The notes beneath the pieces are model-generated. The model did not search any database, was not told the origin of the DNA, and worked only from the letters and a program-made list of their open reading frames with translations. A program made the position numbers and the translations under genes. From contig JAGVSM010000240.1 of the NCBI GenBank assembly GCA_022494885.1, positions 124,001 to 188,000 of the forward strand: a DNA stretch of 64,000 nt, written 5' to 3'. This stretch comes from Micrasema longulum. Lineage: Eukaryota; Arthropoda; Insecta; Trichoptera; Brachycentridae. Below, piece by piece: positions 32,440-43,669 of the stretch. Each line of letters opens with the position of its first letter. Positions within the stretch are counted from its first letter, which is position 1.

Positions 32440-32665
32440 CAATTGGCTGCGAAAGGTCGGCGGGGCAGGCAGACTGCAGCCGGGCGGCTAATGGCGGCGC
32501 GTGGCAGCACCTCCGGCTTCCGGCCGCCATTGTTAGCTTTCCGGTGCGCGGGAAACCCTTTGTTTGCGCGCGCTTTCATCCCCCACCTTTTTCCTTGTCC
32601 TAGCAAACAAGGAAGTCAAAAGAATGTTTGTGTTCCACACGCGAGGGAAGATCGCGGATTAATTT
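32440..32665. other. CpG-rich island
   Basis: GC-rich and CpG-dense (GGTCGGCGGGGCAGG, GGCGGCGCGTGGCAGC, TTGCGCGCGCTTTC) in otherwise very AT-rich DNA. It carries no recognisable domain in any frame and matches no repeat in this window. It could be a promoter/5' UTR of a gene lying elsewhere, or a piece of a GC-rich transposon. I cannot tell which. Confidence 0.5.
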
Positions 32666-32704
32666 GATTTCCGTGGCAATTAAAAATGCATTTAATGTAT
32701 TTAT

Positions 32705-32790
32705 TTAACGGGTTGTGGTTCCGCGGAAGTGTCACGGATTCCAGATCGAAGTTCCGAGGTTTAAACTTCACTCTACCACTGACTAGAACA
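32705..32790 (+). mobile_element. SINE2 head, diverged
   Basis: ACGGGTTGTGGTTCCGCGG and CCGAGGTTTAAACTTCACTC. Confidence 0.6.
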
Positions 32791-32957
32791 TACTTAACTT
32801 GATTTGAAACGCAAAACATATTATCTGTTTCGTCACGCAACACACAAACATGAATAGTACTATATACGCCGCATTTAATGTAATCCTGCGTACTATTGGA
32901 TGAAGATGAGAGTAAAAAATTTCTTAACCTTACAAAAATACGTTATATTAAAAAAAT

Positions 32958-33010
32958 AACCAGGTTGTGTTCTCGCGGTAGTGTCAGATCGGAGATCCGA
33001 CGTGCAGTTT
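32958..33010 (+). mobile_element. SINE2 head remnant
   Basis: CCAGGTTGTGTTCTCGCGG and CGGAGATCCGACG only. Confidence 0.4.
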
Positions 33011-33579
33011 TCTATTTTTTTTTAGATAATCATAGTAAAAATAATAATGTCGAAATATTTAAATTTGTTTAGATTTTTTTCGTTGTTGGAATTATGGATA
33101 AAAAACCGGATTTAAATAGCGTCTATTTTTTATGAATATCGTATATGCATATAATTTTATTTTTAATAAGACATTTTTTTCCTTTCTATTAACAAGCATA
33201 TTTTTTTTTAATATTAGCATATTAAAAAAAAAATATCTGTCGTATTCTCTTAGTAGCCTTTAATATATATATTTTTTATGTGTACTTAAACAGGTCATGC
33301 ATGCATTTGTGGGATTTTTTTGTGGCTTACGTGATAGTGTATTTTGTATTTGTAACATTTATTATTAAAAGAAGAAAAAAGTTGTTATGTACAAAATAAA
33401 TAAAAAAATAATTTTTTTTTAGTTCAGATTAAAAAAATGCAGAAAAAATAGCTAACTTCTCAGTTGAATTAAAAACCATTGCTTCTTCTTAATACTTTTT
33501 TTTCTCTTGTTGTGTTTTTGCATTATAGTTTTCTAAAATATTTGTATTTTGGGGTATTTTCAGAGTGTTAAAAAATGGG

Positions 33580-33660
33580 AAACAAGTTCAGGTAGAGCGG
33601 AATTCGAACCTGAGATCTGTTAATCCGAATCCTCAATACTATCACAAGACCACAATATGT
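33580..33660 (-). mobile_element. SINE2 head, reverse
   Basis: GGTAGAGCGGAATTCGAACC, GATCTG and CACAAGACCACAAT, the reverse of the SINE2 head. Confidence 0.65.
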
Positions 33661-33895
33661 CTCATTATTTTCGAATATTTGTAAAAATGTACGTCATAAG
33701 CCCAATTTCAAATTTATTACAACTGTTACAAAGTAATTTATTTTTCAGGCATATTCTGCATACGATACAATATACTCAATTTATAATGAGACGTTTTTTT
33801 CCTGAAGATTGGTTTGTCAACTTAAATCAATTAACAGTGTTGACACTAAAAAATCTGAAATGAAAACAAAGTGGTTAAAAATAAAAATATTCTTA

Positions 33896-34260
33896 TGAAG
33901 TAGTTTATGTACCACTGGGTACATTAGATTGGTAAATCAAATGCAGCCTAGTTCGATCATCTTTTACATGAAGGTGCGGTGACCAGTTTTACTTCCGGGA
34001 GCCAAGGAACATTTAAATGTTGCAGTTCTACAAACTTTCAAAATCGATATTTCACGTCCACCCTGCAGGAATATAACCCAGGACCTCCAGAACGGTAGGC
34101 AAACGCGTCAACTATTACGCAAAGAGACGGATTTATCTTTACTCGATTTCATTATATTGAGGATTTTTACCCGAGAGCAGCCATCGAGTTGAAAACGCTC
34201 GTCCAATGTATTAGTTCTATTTCACATGCAACTTTGTTCTTCATCCGCCTGGCATGATGA
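33896..34260 (-). mobile_element. Degenerate SINE1-like copy with an extension
   Basis: Reversed SINE1 body (ACCACTGGGTACATTAG, TTTTACATGAAGGTGCGG), the head remnant GTAGGCAAACGCGTCAAC, then the extension shared with 28300-28510. Confidence 0.5.
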
Positions 34261-34830
34261 TTAATTACTTATACTAATTAATCTTCATTTATTTTACAAT
34301 GTGTACATGCCAAATGAACTAATTGCTTTAAATTTGGCATCCGAGAATCAATTGTCTATTTATTTGATCGTATGTTACAGCATAAAAATAATCAGTTAAA
34401 TCACTCGGTAAAAAGTATTTAAAACATTGGCCATTAAAAAATAAGAACATGGTTGAAATGCAAATAACAATGCAATTGAAAGTTCATGTAAATATATTGA
34501 TCAATGCGTTTGTAATGCAACGAACATTGTTTGATATGAAATATTTAAAATAAAACACTTTGTATATCGAGTTTTCTATTATAACACAACTAGTTTCAGG
34601 TAGGTAGAATATCTGTGCATTGTCCACGTTGAAAGTTGTAAAAAATAATGAAAATGTTTGTGTTTTAATTCCATTTTTGCACTGTTTTCAAATTTTGAAA
34701 TAATTATAACAATTGAAGAACGCGACCGTACAAAAAAAACGTTCTGAGTGAACATGGCTTTTAAAATGTCAAAGTCTACGATAGAGGTGTCAAGTTTCAG
34801 ATATCAGTACCAGAGTTGCTAAATCTTGAA

Positions 34831-34890
34831 ATATAAAAGGCGACCCTCGTATATTTGGTTTTTATTCCTGATAATATACTTCAATAGTGT
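34831..34890 (+). promoter_or_regulatory. TATA-like box with nearby 5' splice consensus
   Basis: ATATAAAAGG at 34831-34840 is a strong TATA match. About 45 bp further on, GTTAGAGTAAGTAAT holds a good 5' splice site (GTAAGT). No coding exon can be matched to it, and AT-rich DNA gives such matches by chance. Confidence 0.2.
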
Positions 34891-35680
34891 TAGAGTAAGT
34901 AATCATGTAAATACTTGATTGAAAATCTTAAATTAGTCGATAATTATAATCATTGAAACTTAATATATAATAACAAAGATTCCGCTGTCAAATCAAATCA
35001 TCTAAACGGTCGAGAGTTTCAAGTGCGTGGAAGTACATGGAACTGAAAATGGCAGCTTTACAAAAGAGCTGGGAGTTAGGCTAGGAATAGCAGGCGCTGC
35101 CTTCAACAGTATGAAAGCTGTATGGATATAGGATATTTACTTGGTGAAAACCAAATTCCACCCATATGGCGCCTGCAAAAAACCTATTCTCCTCTTCGGA
35201 TGCCAATCGGTTTGACGTTGCTAGAAATGAATAAATAAAAAGACGGACGCAGCAAACTCTAGTGACGACTGTCATCAACCGGAGGCAATACGGTTGACTG
35301 CGCCACATACTACGGGTGCCTCCTGAGAGCCTTAACCTGCCCGACGCCCGTTCCTCTGATGTAACCGACGCTTAATTAAATTACATTTTTTAATAACTCG
35401 GCTACAACTGTGAATATTTTTTTTGTAATCTTCAAATGTACACCTTAATACATAAGAAATATATATAAATATTTAGGCATATTAGATAATTTTAAATAAA
35501 ATATTTTGTCCATCAGGATCTCCGAAAGACAAAATTTCGAGTGCGATGAATAAGTTAAAAAGAAACAGTGATTATCAGGCTATAATTTCCTAATCTCAGG
35601 TTACCACACAGTAACGCAAGATAGTTTTTTCACACAATATGTTAAAGGTTAACCACGTTTGTATACTTTATAAGTCATCA
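34891..35680. other. Unassigned, mixed composition
   Basis: The part 35000-35380 is less AT-rich and may be an old repeat or gene remnant. No domain is recognisable in any frame. Confidence 0.3.
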
Positions 35681-35726
35681 GGTTGTCGACGTCCTGGACT
35701 ATTCATTGGGAGTTCTTGTCAGAAGG

Positions 35727-35852
35727 GACTCGAATTTGACTTGGATGAATGCACAGGAGCTGGAAGCGGATAGAGAGGCCTGGAGGCCGTTTGTGGATAC
35801 TTATGCTCCAACTAGAGAGTGGACATGGAATGATGACGATGACATTTTATAA
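35727..35852 (+). pseudogene. C-terminal coding remnant, probably of a LINE
   Basis: In frame to the stop at 35850-35852: DSNLTWMNAQELEADREAW, then RPFVDTYAPTREWTWN and a run of four Asp before Ile-Leu-stop. The even codon use and the DREAW/WxxFV pattern resemble the end of RTE-like or other LINE proteins, but the match is from memory of pattern only. Confidence 0.35.
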
Positions 35853-35944
35853 AATTAATTCATATTTTTTTAATTATCCATAAAATATACATTATATGCA
35901 CTTTTTAATGAAATATTTACGTTTTCATGATGTACCAAAATGCA

Positions 35945-36062
35945 TCTATTTTGGGGACCATTCTTAATGAAATGAGCATCAAGTTGTGATAAAACGGGGT
36001 TCGAACCTCAGAGACCTGATCCGTTGGTCTGTGACACTTGCCACGGGACCACAATCCGATTC
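35945..36062 (-). mobile_element. SINE2, reverse
   Basis: GGGGACCATTCTTAATG, the B-box complement CGGGGTTCGAACCTCAGAG and CACGGGACCACAATCCGATT. Confidence 0.75.
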
Positions 36063-36259
36063 TTTTCTGGGCATTTCTTCTTAAATGTCATATTTTTGTA
36101 AACTTGGAAATTTTAAGACATGTTTGAACATCCACGTTTATTTAATTCTAATTTAATATATAAATTTCTAATAACGTGGATAAAATTCTGCCAATTTTTT
36201 TCACCTACTAGGAAACACCTGAAAATATATATTTTTTAAAACATATTTATCAAAAAAAT

Positions 36260-36345
36260 TGAGAGTATTTTCGGCAGAGTGGGGTGCGAACCTCGGACCG
36301 TTGATCCGCAAGTCCGAGACACTAACCACATTTCCCGAAATTATG
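36260..36345 (-). mobile_element. SINE2 head, reverse
   Basis: CAGAGTGGGGTGCGAACCTC and TGATCCGCAAGTCCGAGAC. The end of the head is diverged. Confidence 0.65.
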
Positions 36346-36920
36346 CTTCTCGCTATCTCATAATAGGGTTTCATGACTTTATATGTTAAAACCGATTTCG
36401 AGATTTTGTATTACTTACATTTTGTAGATATTCTGATATAAAAAATACGTTACAGTCATCACCGATTACTGTCGGGAGGAAAGTTGTTCAGAATAATATA
36501 AACATTTGCATAAATATTAAAATCTGTAGACAGAAAGAAGCAGATGACAAATACGGAACGGATACAATCCATTTTGGCGGGAAAAGCGTACCGGAAGTCG
36601 TCCATTGGGCGGGAAACTGGGAGAGATACCGCACGACGCCGACGCCATCACCCTAATAATTCTAGAGGTTATTTTAATTTTTACTGTGTTGAAACGCAAA
36701 TTTGGAGATGTAAAACTGTGAAAAATAATATTTGTAAATTCCGCCAAAAACAACAAAACATTTTAGTCCGTTTGTGACATAGCCGTTGACTACCACACTT
36801 GCGGCCTCTGTTTTGACTCCCAGCAGGGTTGTTAAAAAATACTTCTTATTTTAGTATTCTAACAGCCTACCCACGACATATCGCTTACCGCGTTTAAGGA
36901 CTTAAGTTTCCTCGGTGGTG
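36346..36920. other. Unassigned
   Basis: The 77-codon frame at 36544 and its antisense counterpart have no recognisable motif. A less AT-rich patch lies at 36540-36650. Confidence 0.35.
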
Positions 36921-36974
36921 CCCACATTAAAGAAAAAAATGCTTTTTGTTGACCGAGAAAAGGTGCCCGAAGGA

Positions 36975-37409
36975 ATTCTCGCCTCGCTCTCGAAATTGAC
37001 TCGCCTACAGTCTGTGTTGAATGCCGCAGCGAGACTTATTTTTGGAATCTCTAATTTCAGTCAAATCACTCCACTACGTCGGAAATTGCACTGGCTACGT
37101 TTTCCACAGAGGGTGGAATATAAACTCTGTTGGCTTATGTATAAGTCACTGCACAACTCTGCTCCAAAATATCTAAGGAAACTCTGCATTCCAGATGAAC
37201 TAGCTGACCGACGTCTTACGCTTAGATCAGCTACATCTACGTCGAAAGGAAAAGTTATTATACCTCTACGTAAACAGCGCACTAAATTCGGCGAACGTGC
37301 ATTTGCGGTCGCAGGCCCTACGGCATGGAATGCTCTTCCAGCAGAAGTCCGAAACTGTGAAAGTGAAGTGATGTTAATTAATGTGGTGGTCTTGGCATCT
37401 TTGTGCTGA
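36975..37409 (+). pseudogene. L2/CR1-type LINE reverse transcriptase C-terminus
   Basis: Translation: LTRLQSVLNAAARLIFG, ITPLRRKLHWLRFPQRVEYK, LCWLMYKSLHNSAPKYL, LTLRSATSTSKGKVIIPLRK, then RAFAVAGPTAWNALPAEVRN. These are hallmark motifs of the final 130-140 residues of L2/CR1-type LINEs (QxxxNxAARL, HWLPxxxRIxYK, APxYL, GxRAFxxAGPxxWNxLP). The line-up is clean to the end with no internal stop. The final residues are changed after the usual WNxLP end. The N-terminal start at 36915 is not native because the element is truncated. This type differs from all other LINEs in the window. Confidence 0.85.
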
Positions 37410-37645
37410 AAGAAAGTTATCTAGAAGAATATATACATTTTTTCAAATACTTTGTTTTTGATAGCGGAACGAATCGAGTTCCTACTTGAACAGAAATATT
37501 GTAAATATTTATCATTGTTTGTAATTTTGAATAAAAAATGAAAGGGATGGGGACGAAATGTTAGCCTCTGTCAATACATCCTCCTTCCCCTCATTAATCT
37601 ACATAGAGTTTGTATAAAAATCTAGTATTTCCAGTATTAAAAAAA
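37410..37645 (+). mobile_element. 3' UTR side of the L2/CR1-type LINE
   Basis: Follows the coding remnant. It contains GGGATGGGGACGAAATG and ends in an A-rich run at 37638-37650. The exact end is uncertain. Confidence 0.4.
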
Positions 37646-37650
37646 AAAAA

Positions 37651-38594
37651 AGGATTGATAAAAACATTACAATTTCTTTGAAATAAAAAGTCTTCAAATT
37701 CTGTTTATTGTATAAATACTCTATCCGTCCTAACTCGAACCCGGACTTTAGTTCAACGAAGTCGGGAATTTGAGCCTACATAATAAAAATAAATATAAAT
37801 TATTTGGAAATAAGTGAAATACATAAGTAAATATAAAATTTTTCATATTATGAAATTTTTCCAATGTAAATCTGCAATCGTAAAATATACTTTTCCCTTA
37901 TAATTTGTTGGATTTCTGAGTTGGAAACTTTACAAAATTCAACGACTTGTACCCTAAATCTTGGGAAAATATCTTTCTATTTCCTCTGCTCTCTTTTCTT
38001 ATAAAATCCAGAGGTGAAATAGTAAAAACAGTTTATATGTAAATAATTCAATAATAATGGAAACAACAGTTGTATGTGACAAGTTTTTGTATAATTAATT
38101 AGTTTTTTTTTTTAAATGGTTTTTCAGACACTTATTTCAATTTTAAATGTTATGAAATGTATTATGTACTGTTATGTACTGATTATAAAAAATAATAAAA
38201 CTCTCATCGCACACGGAGCCATATCTGGCTTGAAGTATAATAGTGAACATGTATTTTTACATGTATTATTTCTCAAAAAGCTATTGCGTAAGAATGTTAC
38301 AAGTACATAAAGTGGCAAATATGGCCACGTTATACCTTGGGTTTTTAATGCATGTACTATTTAAGGCTATATATGGCCCGATTTATTTTACTTCGCAATT
38401 AAAAAAAATACATATAATGTTTTTTTAGATCATTTCGTATAAGTCTCCTACATATTTTTTTTTAAGCTGAAAAAACCCATACAGTAAGGGGTTAATCATC
38501 TTGTTTTACACAAGATCAAACATTTTAAAATCGCAATTTTTAATTATTTATTTTTTAAAAGATAAATATTTGCGTTTTTCTGATTAACCCAAGT
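37651..38594. other. AT-rich intergenic DNA, nothing recognised
   Basis: Short frames only. TATCTGGC and ATATGGC words recur at 38215-38380 without forming a regular repeat. Confidence 0.45.
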
Positions 38595-38597
38595 ATT

Positions 38598-38738
38598 TCA
38601 ATTTTGGGGCCGTTATCAACTAGTTATAAATAACTCACTATTAGAAAACGGAAATCAAGTTGGGGTAGAGTGAGATTCGAACCTCAGACATCGGATCTGT
38701 GAGCCCGCAACACAAGCTACGGGACCACAATCCGATTC
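38598..38738 (-). mobile_element. SINE2, reverse, good copy
   Basis: TTGGGGCCGTTATCAAC, AAATAACTCACTATTAG, ATCAAGTTGGGGTAGAGTGA, the B-box complement GATTCGAACCTCAGAC and ACGGGACCACAATCCGATTC. Confidence 0.8.
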
Positions 38739-38859
38739 AATGTTAAACAACAACGAATGCGAAACACCAATATTATTATGTCAGTATTACTCATCTTTTA
38801 TTAAATGTACTTATATAAATGGCATTATGAAAATTGAATGCAATTAAACATTTCTTTAC

Positions 38860-38905
38860 AACGTGCTTATCACCTATCGGCTACGGTCCGTCTCTTCGTC
38901 AGAAC
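38860..38905 (-). other. Decayed copy of the hammerhead-like motif
   Basis: The minus strand has CTGACGAAGAGACGG (38888-38902), as at 40.15 kb, but the second stem arm and GAAAC are lost. Confidence 0.35.
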
Positions 38906-39099
38906 GCTTATTCAGTTTAACTGTAAATGCCACTATTATTATAAACTATTAATGAACTATCAGATAACTTCCCAGTTCGAAAAGGCAGTAAAGGCAGACA
39001 ATATGAAATCTAGCCCCTATTTACATTTTATTTACTTTTTATTTGGCAATGAAGTTTAGAGTTTTAGTGGTATTTAAAAAAAAAAAAACATTTATATAA

Positions 39100-39170
39100 A
39101 TAGAAGTTAGATTACAACAAGTCTTACAGCTATTGAGCGCACGGACGGTTGGAGTTCTACACCCCATTTA
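39100..39170 (+). repeat. Repeat family G fragment
   Basis: TAGATTACAACAAGTCTTACAG and TTGAGCGCACGGACGGTT match 54900-54950. Confidence 0.5.
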
Positions 39171-39394
39171 CTAAATTAAGATATTTGATAACATTTACCT
39201 ATTGAAACTAGATAGAGAAGAGTCAAATTCTGGCAACTGAAAATTATCAATAAATTTACAAAATAAACATCGAGCATAATAGTTAATTTACAGAAGTACG
39301 AATAAAAACCAACCTTTTTCTTAAATAATCTCGCTGATATGCATACCATTTGCAGTCCATCATAATTTATTACTCACCAGTCAGTCCGACAATC

Positions 39395-39485
39395 GGTGGA
39401 ATATTAGTTTAATAATGATTTTGCGTCAAACTTGCCGGTAATCGAAAGCAGGACCTCAAACATGATACCACGAGGACGCCATAGG
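39395..39485 (-). mobile_element. Degenerate SINE1-like head, reverse
   Basis: CCGGTAATCGAAAGCAGGAC and GATACCACGAGGACGCC follow the reversed head order. Confidence 0.4.
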
Positions 39486-40133
39486 AGTCACGTTTCACAA
39501 CGTGCTAACAATAAAACGAAAATACGGCATCTTTATTTATAAATGCGCTAAAAGAAGATTAAAAAAATTACGTTTTGTAAAAGTTCTCTGTTGCGTAATT
39601 TAAATTATGAATGCGGTTCTGAATTCAAAACTCGTCCCGTAAAACAAAATAACGTTTTTCGGAAGTGAGATGAAACCGAGGAAGAACTTCCGCCGCATAA
39701 TCCAAATTTAAAGGGTTAACGTTTACGCTTTGTCGTTACGAATAAATTGCTTTATTGTGACATCAGCTTATATTTTTAATGGAACCATTGCTTAGCCTTT
39801 TGTTTTGGACAATAAATATTGTAAAATTTTGACCATTGTTAAAAATGAGGAAGATTATGTATTGTACATATTTTAAATATTATTTTGTTTCTAAATGAAT
39901 GCTCGTATGCTATTTTATTTACTTTCATTTATTAAAGTATGTATAAAAGTATAGAATACAATAGGGAATTATCACTCATTTTTTTACAGTTTTCAAGTTA
40001 AAAGGGTCTATGAAAAACTGATGAGTGAAAATATATTATTAATATTTAAAGCATTAACTTTGTGGTCAAACATTTTACTAAATGTTATTAAATATTTGTA
40101 TATTACCACTTACCGGCTTTTGTATGTCTACCG

Positions 40134-40162
40134 GTTTCGAGACGTACCCGTCTCTTCGTCAG
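40134..40162 (-). other. Hammerhead-ribozyme-like core, better stem
   Basis: On the minus strand: CTGACGA (40162-40156), one extra A, stem II GAGACG-GGTA-CGTCTC (six perfect pairs, four-base loop), then GAAAC (40138-40134), then CGGTAGAC. The core matches CUGANGA/GAAA apart from the extra A. A clear stem III is not seen. Confidence 0.4.
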
Positions 40163-40179
40163 GACACCAATTTAACCAA

Positions 40180-41809
40180 CATGCAAAACCCACTATACAC
40201 CTTCACCATAGTTGTTGCACAAAAATATAAAACCAACACGACATGCATTTTAATAAGCACATGCACTGATTAAATGATGAAAATATTCTCTTGTTTGAGA
40301 ATTAATATAAAAAGTAGAGGGGATGGAGGGAGGGGATAAGCTTAATAGGTTACCTATTAATGTGCCCTTTTGGAGTTTAGTGACATAACCCGTACAAAAG
40401 AATGTATATATCAAGATATATTGTGAACTTACGAGCATATGTAGGTACAAATTAATGGCAATTTTTTGTAGATTACCTATAAAAAAATCACCGCTCGCCA
40501 CTGATATGTATATACGTATATTGTACGCAAGTTGAATAACAATTTTAAAGTACGTTTTATAGTAATTGAAAAATAAACTCTTTTAATAAAACCTAAATTT
40601 TGCTTACCTAATAAGTCTTATGTATTAAGTAAATGAAATTCCAGGGTTGAAAATATAAGAAAATCTATTCGTTTTGAATAATTTCAGATATAAACCCATT
40701 AATAACAATGCCAGATGTTTTCATAATCTTTCTAAATGCGTTATTTAAATTTTCAAACGGAAATGATTAAAAGTGATTTATTTTCAACGAACGCTATTCG
40801 CCATTTCAATGATAAACGGTGTTCAAATATAAATATTTACAGCGTCAACGACGCATTAGGTTTTTTCGATGCATTCTAAAATACATTTTGTGTAAATTAA
40901 CATGATAAATTAAAATTGACGATTGATTTTTCTAGAATGGACGTGTTGGAGAAAATGAATTACGTTTTCTTATAATTATTTACGTAATGTCTTGAGTGAT
41001 TTCTTCTGGAAAATATGAACACAGATTTTCTTTTAAAAAATTCGTTTCAATTTTAATGTTGCTTTTTAATGCGTATTTAGTAGTTTGAGACATATTATTT
41101 CACGACACATTAGACTTGACACTGAATTCCAAATTGTGTCGATAAGAGCTATTTGCATAAAAAATCAAGTTTTGAATTGTAAAAGTTAAATATTTGTTAC
41201 ATTTTCATTTATTCCTACAACCTGCTTTATCCACTTGTACAAAAATATAATAATTATTTGACCTTTTTTTTGGTGCAACTGATCATGAATTAATTACGTA
41301 TATTGTAGGATTTTAACTTGTTGATGCAGGGAGCTTCTACCCCGGTTGGAGATGACAGAAGAACACGACGTTATACACCGATGTGTATTTATTACATGTT
41401 GAATAAAATACAGAATATTGTTTATGAAGGGTGCTGCTGCTTTTATAATGAAAGTGTCCATAGTAGTATTTTTATTTCTAAGGGAGGAATTGAAGTCACC
41501 TTTTATTTCCCTAACTGTCAGTAATTTGACACCCGTGCTTGATAATCGGTATTTTAGATGTTTTAATTATTTTGTTATTTTCGTACAGGAAATACATGAT
41601 TACTTTTAGATGCTGTCCTGACGATGGTAGGTCAGGCGACTATAGGAATTGGTTTCAGGGTAAGTCCCATAGTTTGTTTATTTTATTTTTGAATTTTCTT
41701 CACAAAGTATATGTTTTATTTTTTTAGATATCTGACAACAAAAATACTTCCAAAAACCACAATATCCCAAAAGATAATTTTGGCATTAAGTATACCTTCA
41801 TAATATATT
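40180..41809. other. Intergenic, no gene recognised
   Basis: AT-rich with many short chance frames. No motif, splice structure or repeat match supports a gene. Confidence 0.45.
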
Positions 41810-42195
41810 TTGGGCATCGCATTTGATAATATAATTTCTACTATACCTACCTATGTCTATCCTTTTTTTAATATTTTCAACTTGCTGGAGTTATCAAGTG
41901 AAACTAATATTAATTTTATTCAAACTTTGCAGAATTCTATGATTAAATTGCTACTACACAAAAATGTATACCGCCAGAGACACAATATTTCAATATCAGT
42001 GATGTATAAATCTGTAAATAAATTATCAGTGAGGGTGTAGACCCTAGAACAACTTATTTTTCAGCAAGTGCCGCACTTTGAGTATAAACACAAGTTGGTA
42101 CATGATTACAACACCAGGTTTACTAGTATGGAAGGGCTAGCTGTTCCTAGATATTGTAATAAATATGGCACAAGGACACTGCAATAACATGCCAC
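41810..42195 (+). pseudogene. Decayed LINE C-terminal remnant
   Basis: Reads LQNSMIKLLLHKNVY, then across a stop at 42038-42040 EQLIFQQVPHFEYKHKLVHD, YNTRFTSMEGLAVPRYCNKY and GTRTLQ before another stop. The YNTR...VPRxxNxYGxRTLxY pattern is typical of LINE protein ends. Stops and a lost 5' part make it a pseudogene. Confidence 0.6.
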
Positions 42196-42469
42196 CAAAC
42201 AATATTAAAAATAGTCGGTTAAATACAGGAGTGAGACGGATGCTCAAATTATGGTTAATCAAAAAAAGTTTTCGTATCAATGATAGATAGTAATTTTTAA
42301 TTATGTAATAAAATACGGTATAATATCTAATGTTTTTTTAAGTAAAATAATTAATAATGTAGGTTAAGTGTGAATCATCGTAGCAATTTAAAAGAATTTG
42401 CTGATGAGCTGTTTGTATACAATTCATCCAGACTTAAATTTTTTTGAAAAAAAAAATATGATTCCTCTA

Positions 42470-42620
42470 TTTTCACAAACTCTTATACTGTTCATGCGGT
42501 TTGACAGTGGAATCATCTCTCACCCACTCAATAATGTTTCTTAAGCAACTATCTTTAAATCATGTCTAAAATAAATTTCCCATCTCTTCTCTTAATATCC
42601 TTTCATTCCCCTTTTCCCGT
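42470..42620 (+). mobile_element. Decayed 3' LINE end (family of 2.8 and 24.0 kb)
   Basis: TGTTCATGCGGTTTGACAG, GGAATCATCTCTCACCCACT and AAATCATGTCTAAAATAAAT line up with 2800-2890. It is more diverged, with part of the middle lost. Confidence 0.6.
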
Positions 42621-42654
42621 TGAAGACAAGTAACCAGATTATAGATTTGTGTAA

Positions 42655-43050
42655 CTTCTTCTTCTTCTTCAATTTGCCTTGTCAGGTTCCCCCGACGGCG
42701 ACGTTGTTGATCACTTCAGCGAAAGCATTTCTATTCTGCGCTACTTTTACATTCCGCAGCCAAGACGGCTACTTATTGATGCACTCGCCGTAGAGTGCTT
42801 TCAGGGGAAACATGACCAGAGTGGTTTTTCTATCGGGGTTACCTTCCCTTAGCCGGTTGGTTCTGGTTAGGAGGCGCGAGAAACTCGCCTTTCGTCCACT
42901 CGTTATCTGCTGTGATCACATCACTGAGTGTGATTCTATTGCTCAGGGTTCGTGACGGGGACGCTAACGGGTTGGACTAGCCAATAGCGTCCGGTAGAAT
43001 GCAACTGGGCGTTCGCAGCATTTTCAGAATCACACCCCCCAAGATGTGAT
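42655..43050 (-). mobile_element. Repeat family R, GC-richer, with (TTC)n edge
   Basis: Starts CTTCTTCTTCTTCAATTTG, the complement of a (GAA)n tail, and continues TTGTCAGGTTCCCCCGACGG, TCTGCGCTAC and TTCCGCAGCCAAGACGG. It runs on to CACACCCCCCAAGATGTG. No frame is coding. It shares the tail type with the 49.4 kb insertion but not its sequence. Confidence 0.6.
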
Positions 43051-43665
43051 TTAATGCGACACTACTGACAGTTCGAACCGCTAATATTATATTTGAATAT
43101 CTTAACAAATATTTCTAGTTTTATTTTACTAACTGTTTGATTCTGTTTTGCCACGTACGTATTGAAAGTAAATAATTTAAAAAAATATTGGTAAGCCAAT
43201 TATAAAAAGAATAAAAAACAAAAAAAAAAAAAAAAAATACAAAGAGATTTTTCTTATTAATTTACAATGGATTGAGGATATGCATTTGAGATGGGGGTGA
43301 AATATATATTTCTTTACTTCACCCCTCGGTTTTTCTATTTCTTAGCCGACGTTCTTAATATTTATTAAAGTAGGCAAATCATTTATAAAGATTTCGTTGA
43401 TATAAAAAGCGTGCCATTTCTTTGAATGACATGACAGAAGCATTGTGTTGTTCGCTATTGTTACTTTTTGTGGTTCTATCTATTGTCATATGTATGCAAT
43501 TTGTCCATGCTCGTCATGGAGTAAATAACATCTGCTGTCACGCCTTTTTCTCGTGTTGAATTTGGAACAAAGATGAATTCCAAAATATTCTGCGACTGGA
43601 GTCTAATTAAATAAGTAAATGTTAACAGAAACCCACGAAGTTATGGAGACTGTAAAATATTCAGT
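43051..43665. other. AT-rich intergenic DNA, nothing recognised
   Basis: Includes a poly(A)-like run at 43219-43238. No coding signal. Confidence 0.4.
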
Positions 43666-43669
43666 ATTT

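Noticed and set aside
32443..32667. 74-residue Arg/Ala/Gly-rich frame in the CpG island.
   Set aside because: GC-rich DNA lacks stops in several frames; there is no domain or context to support it.
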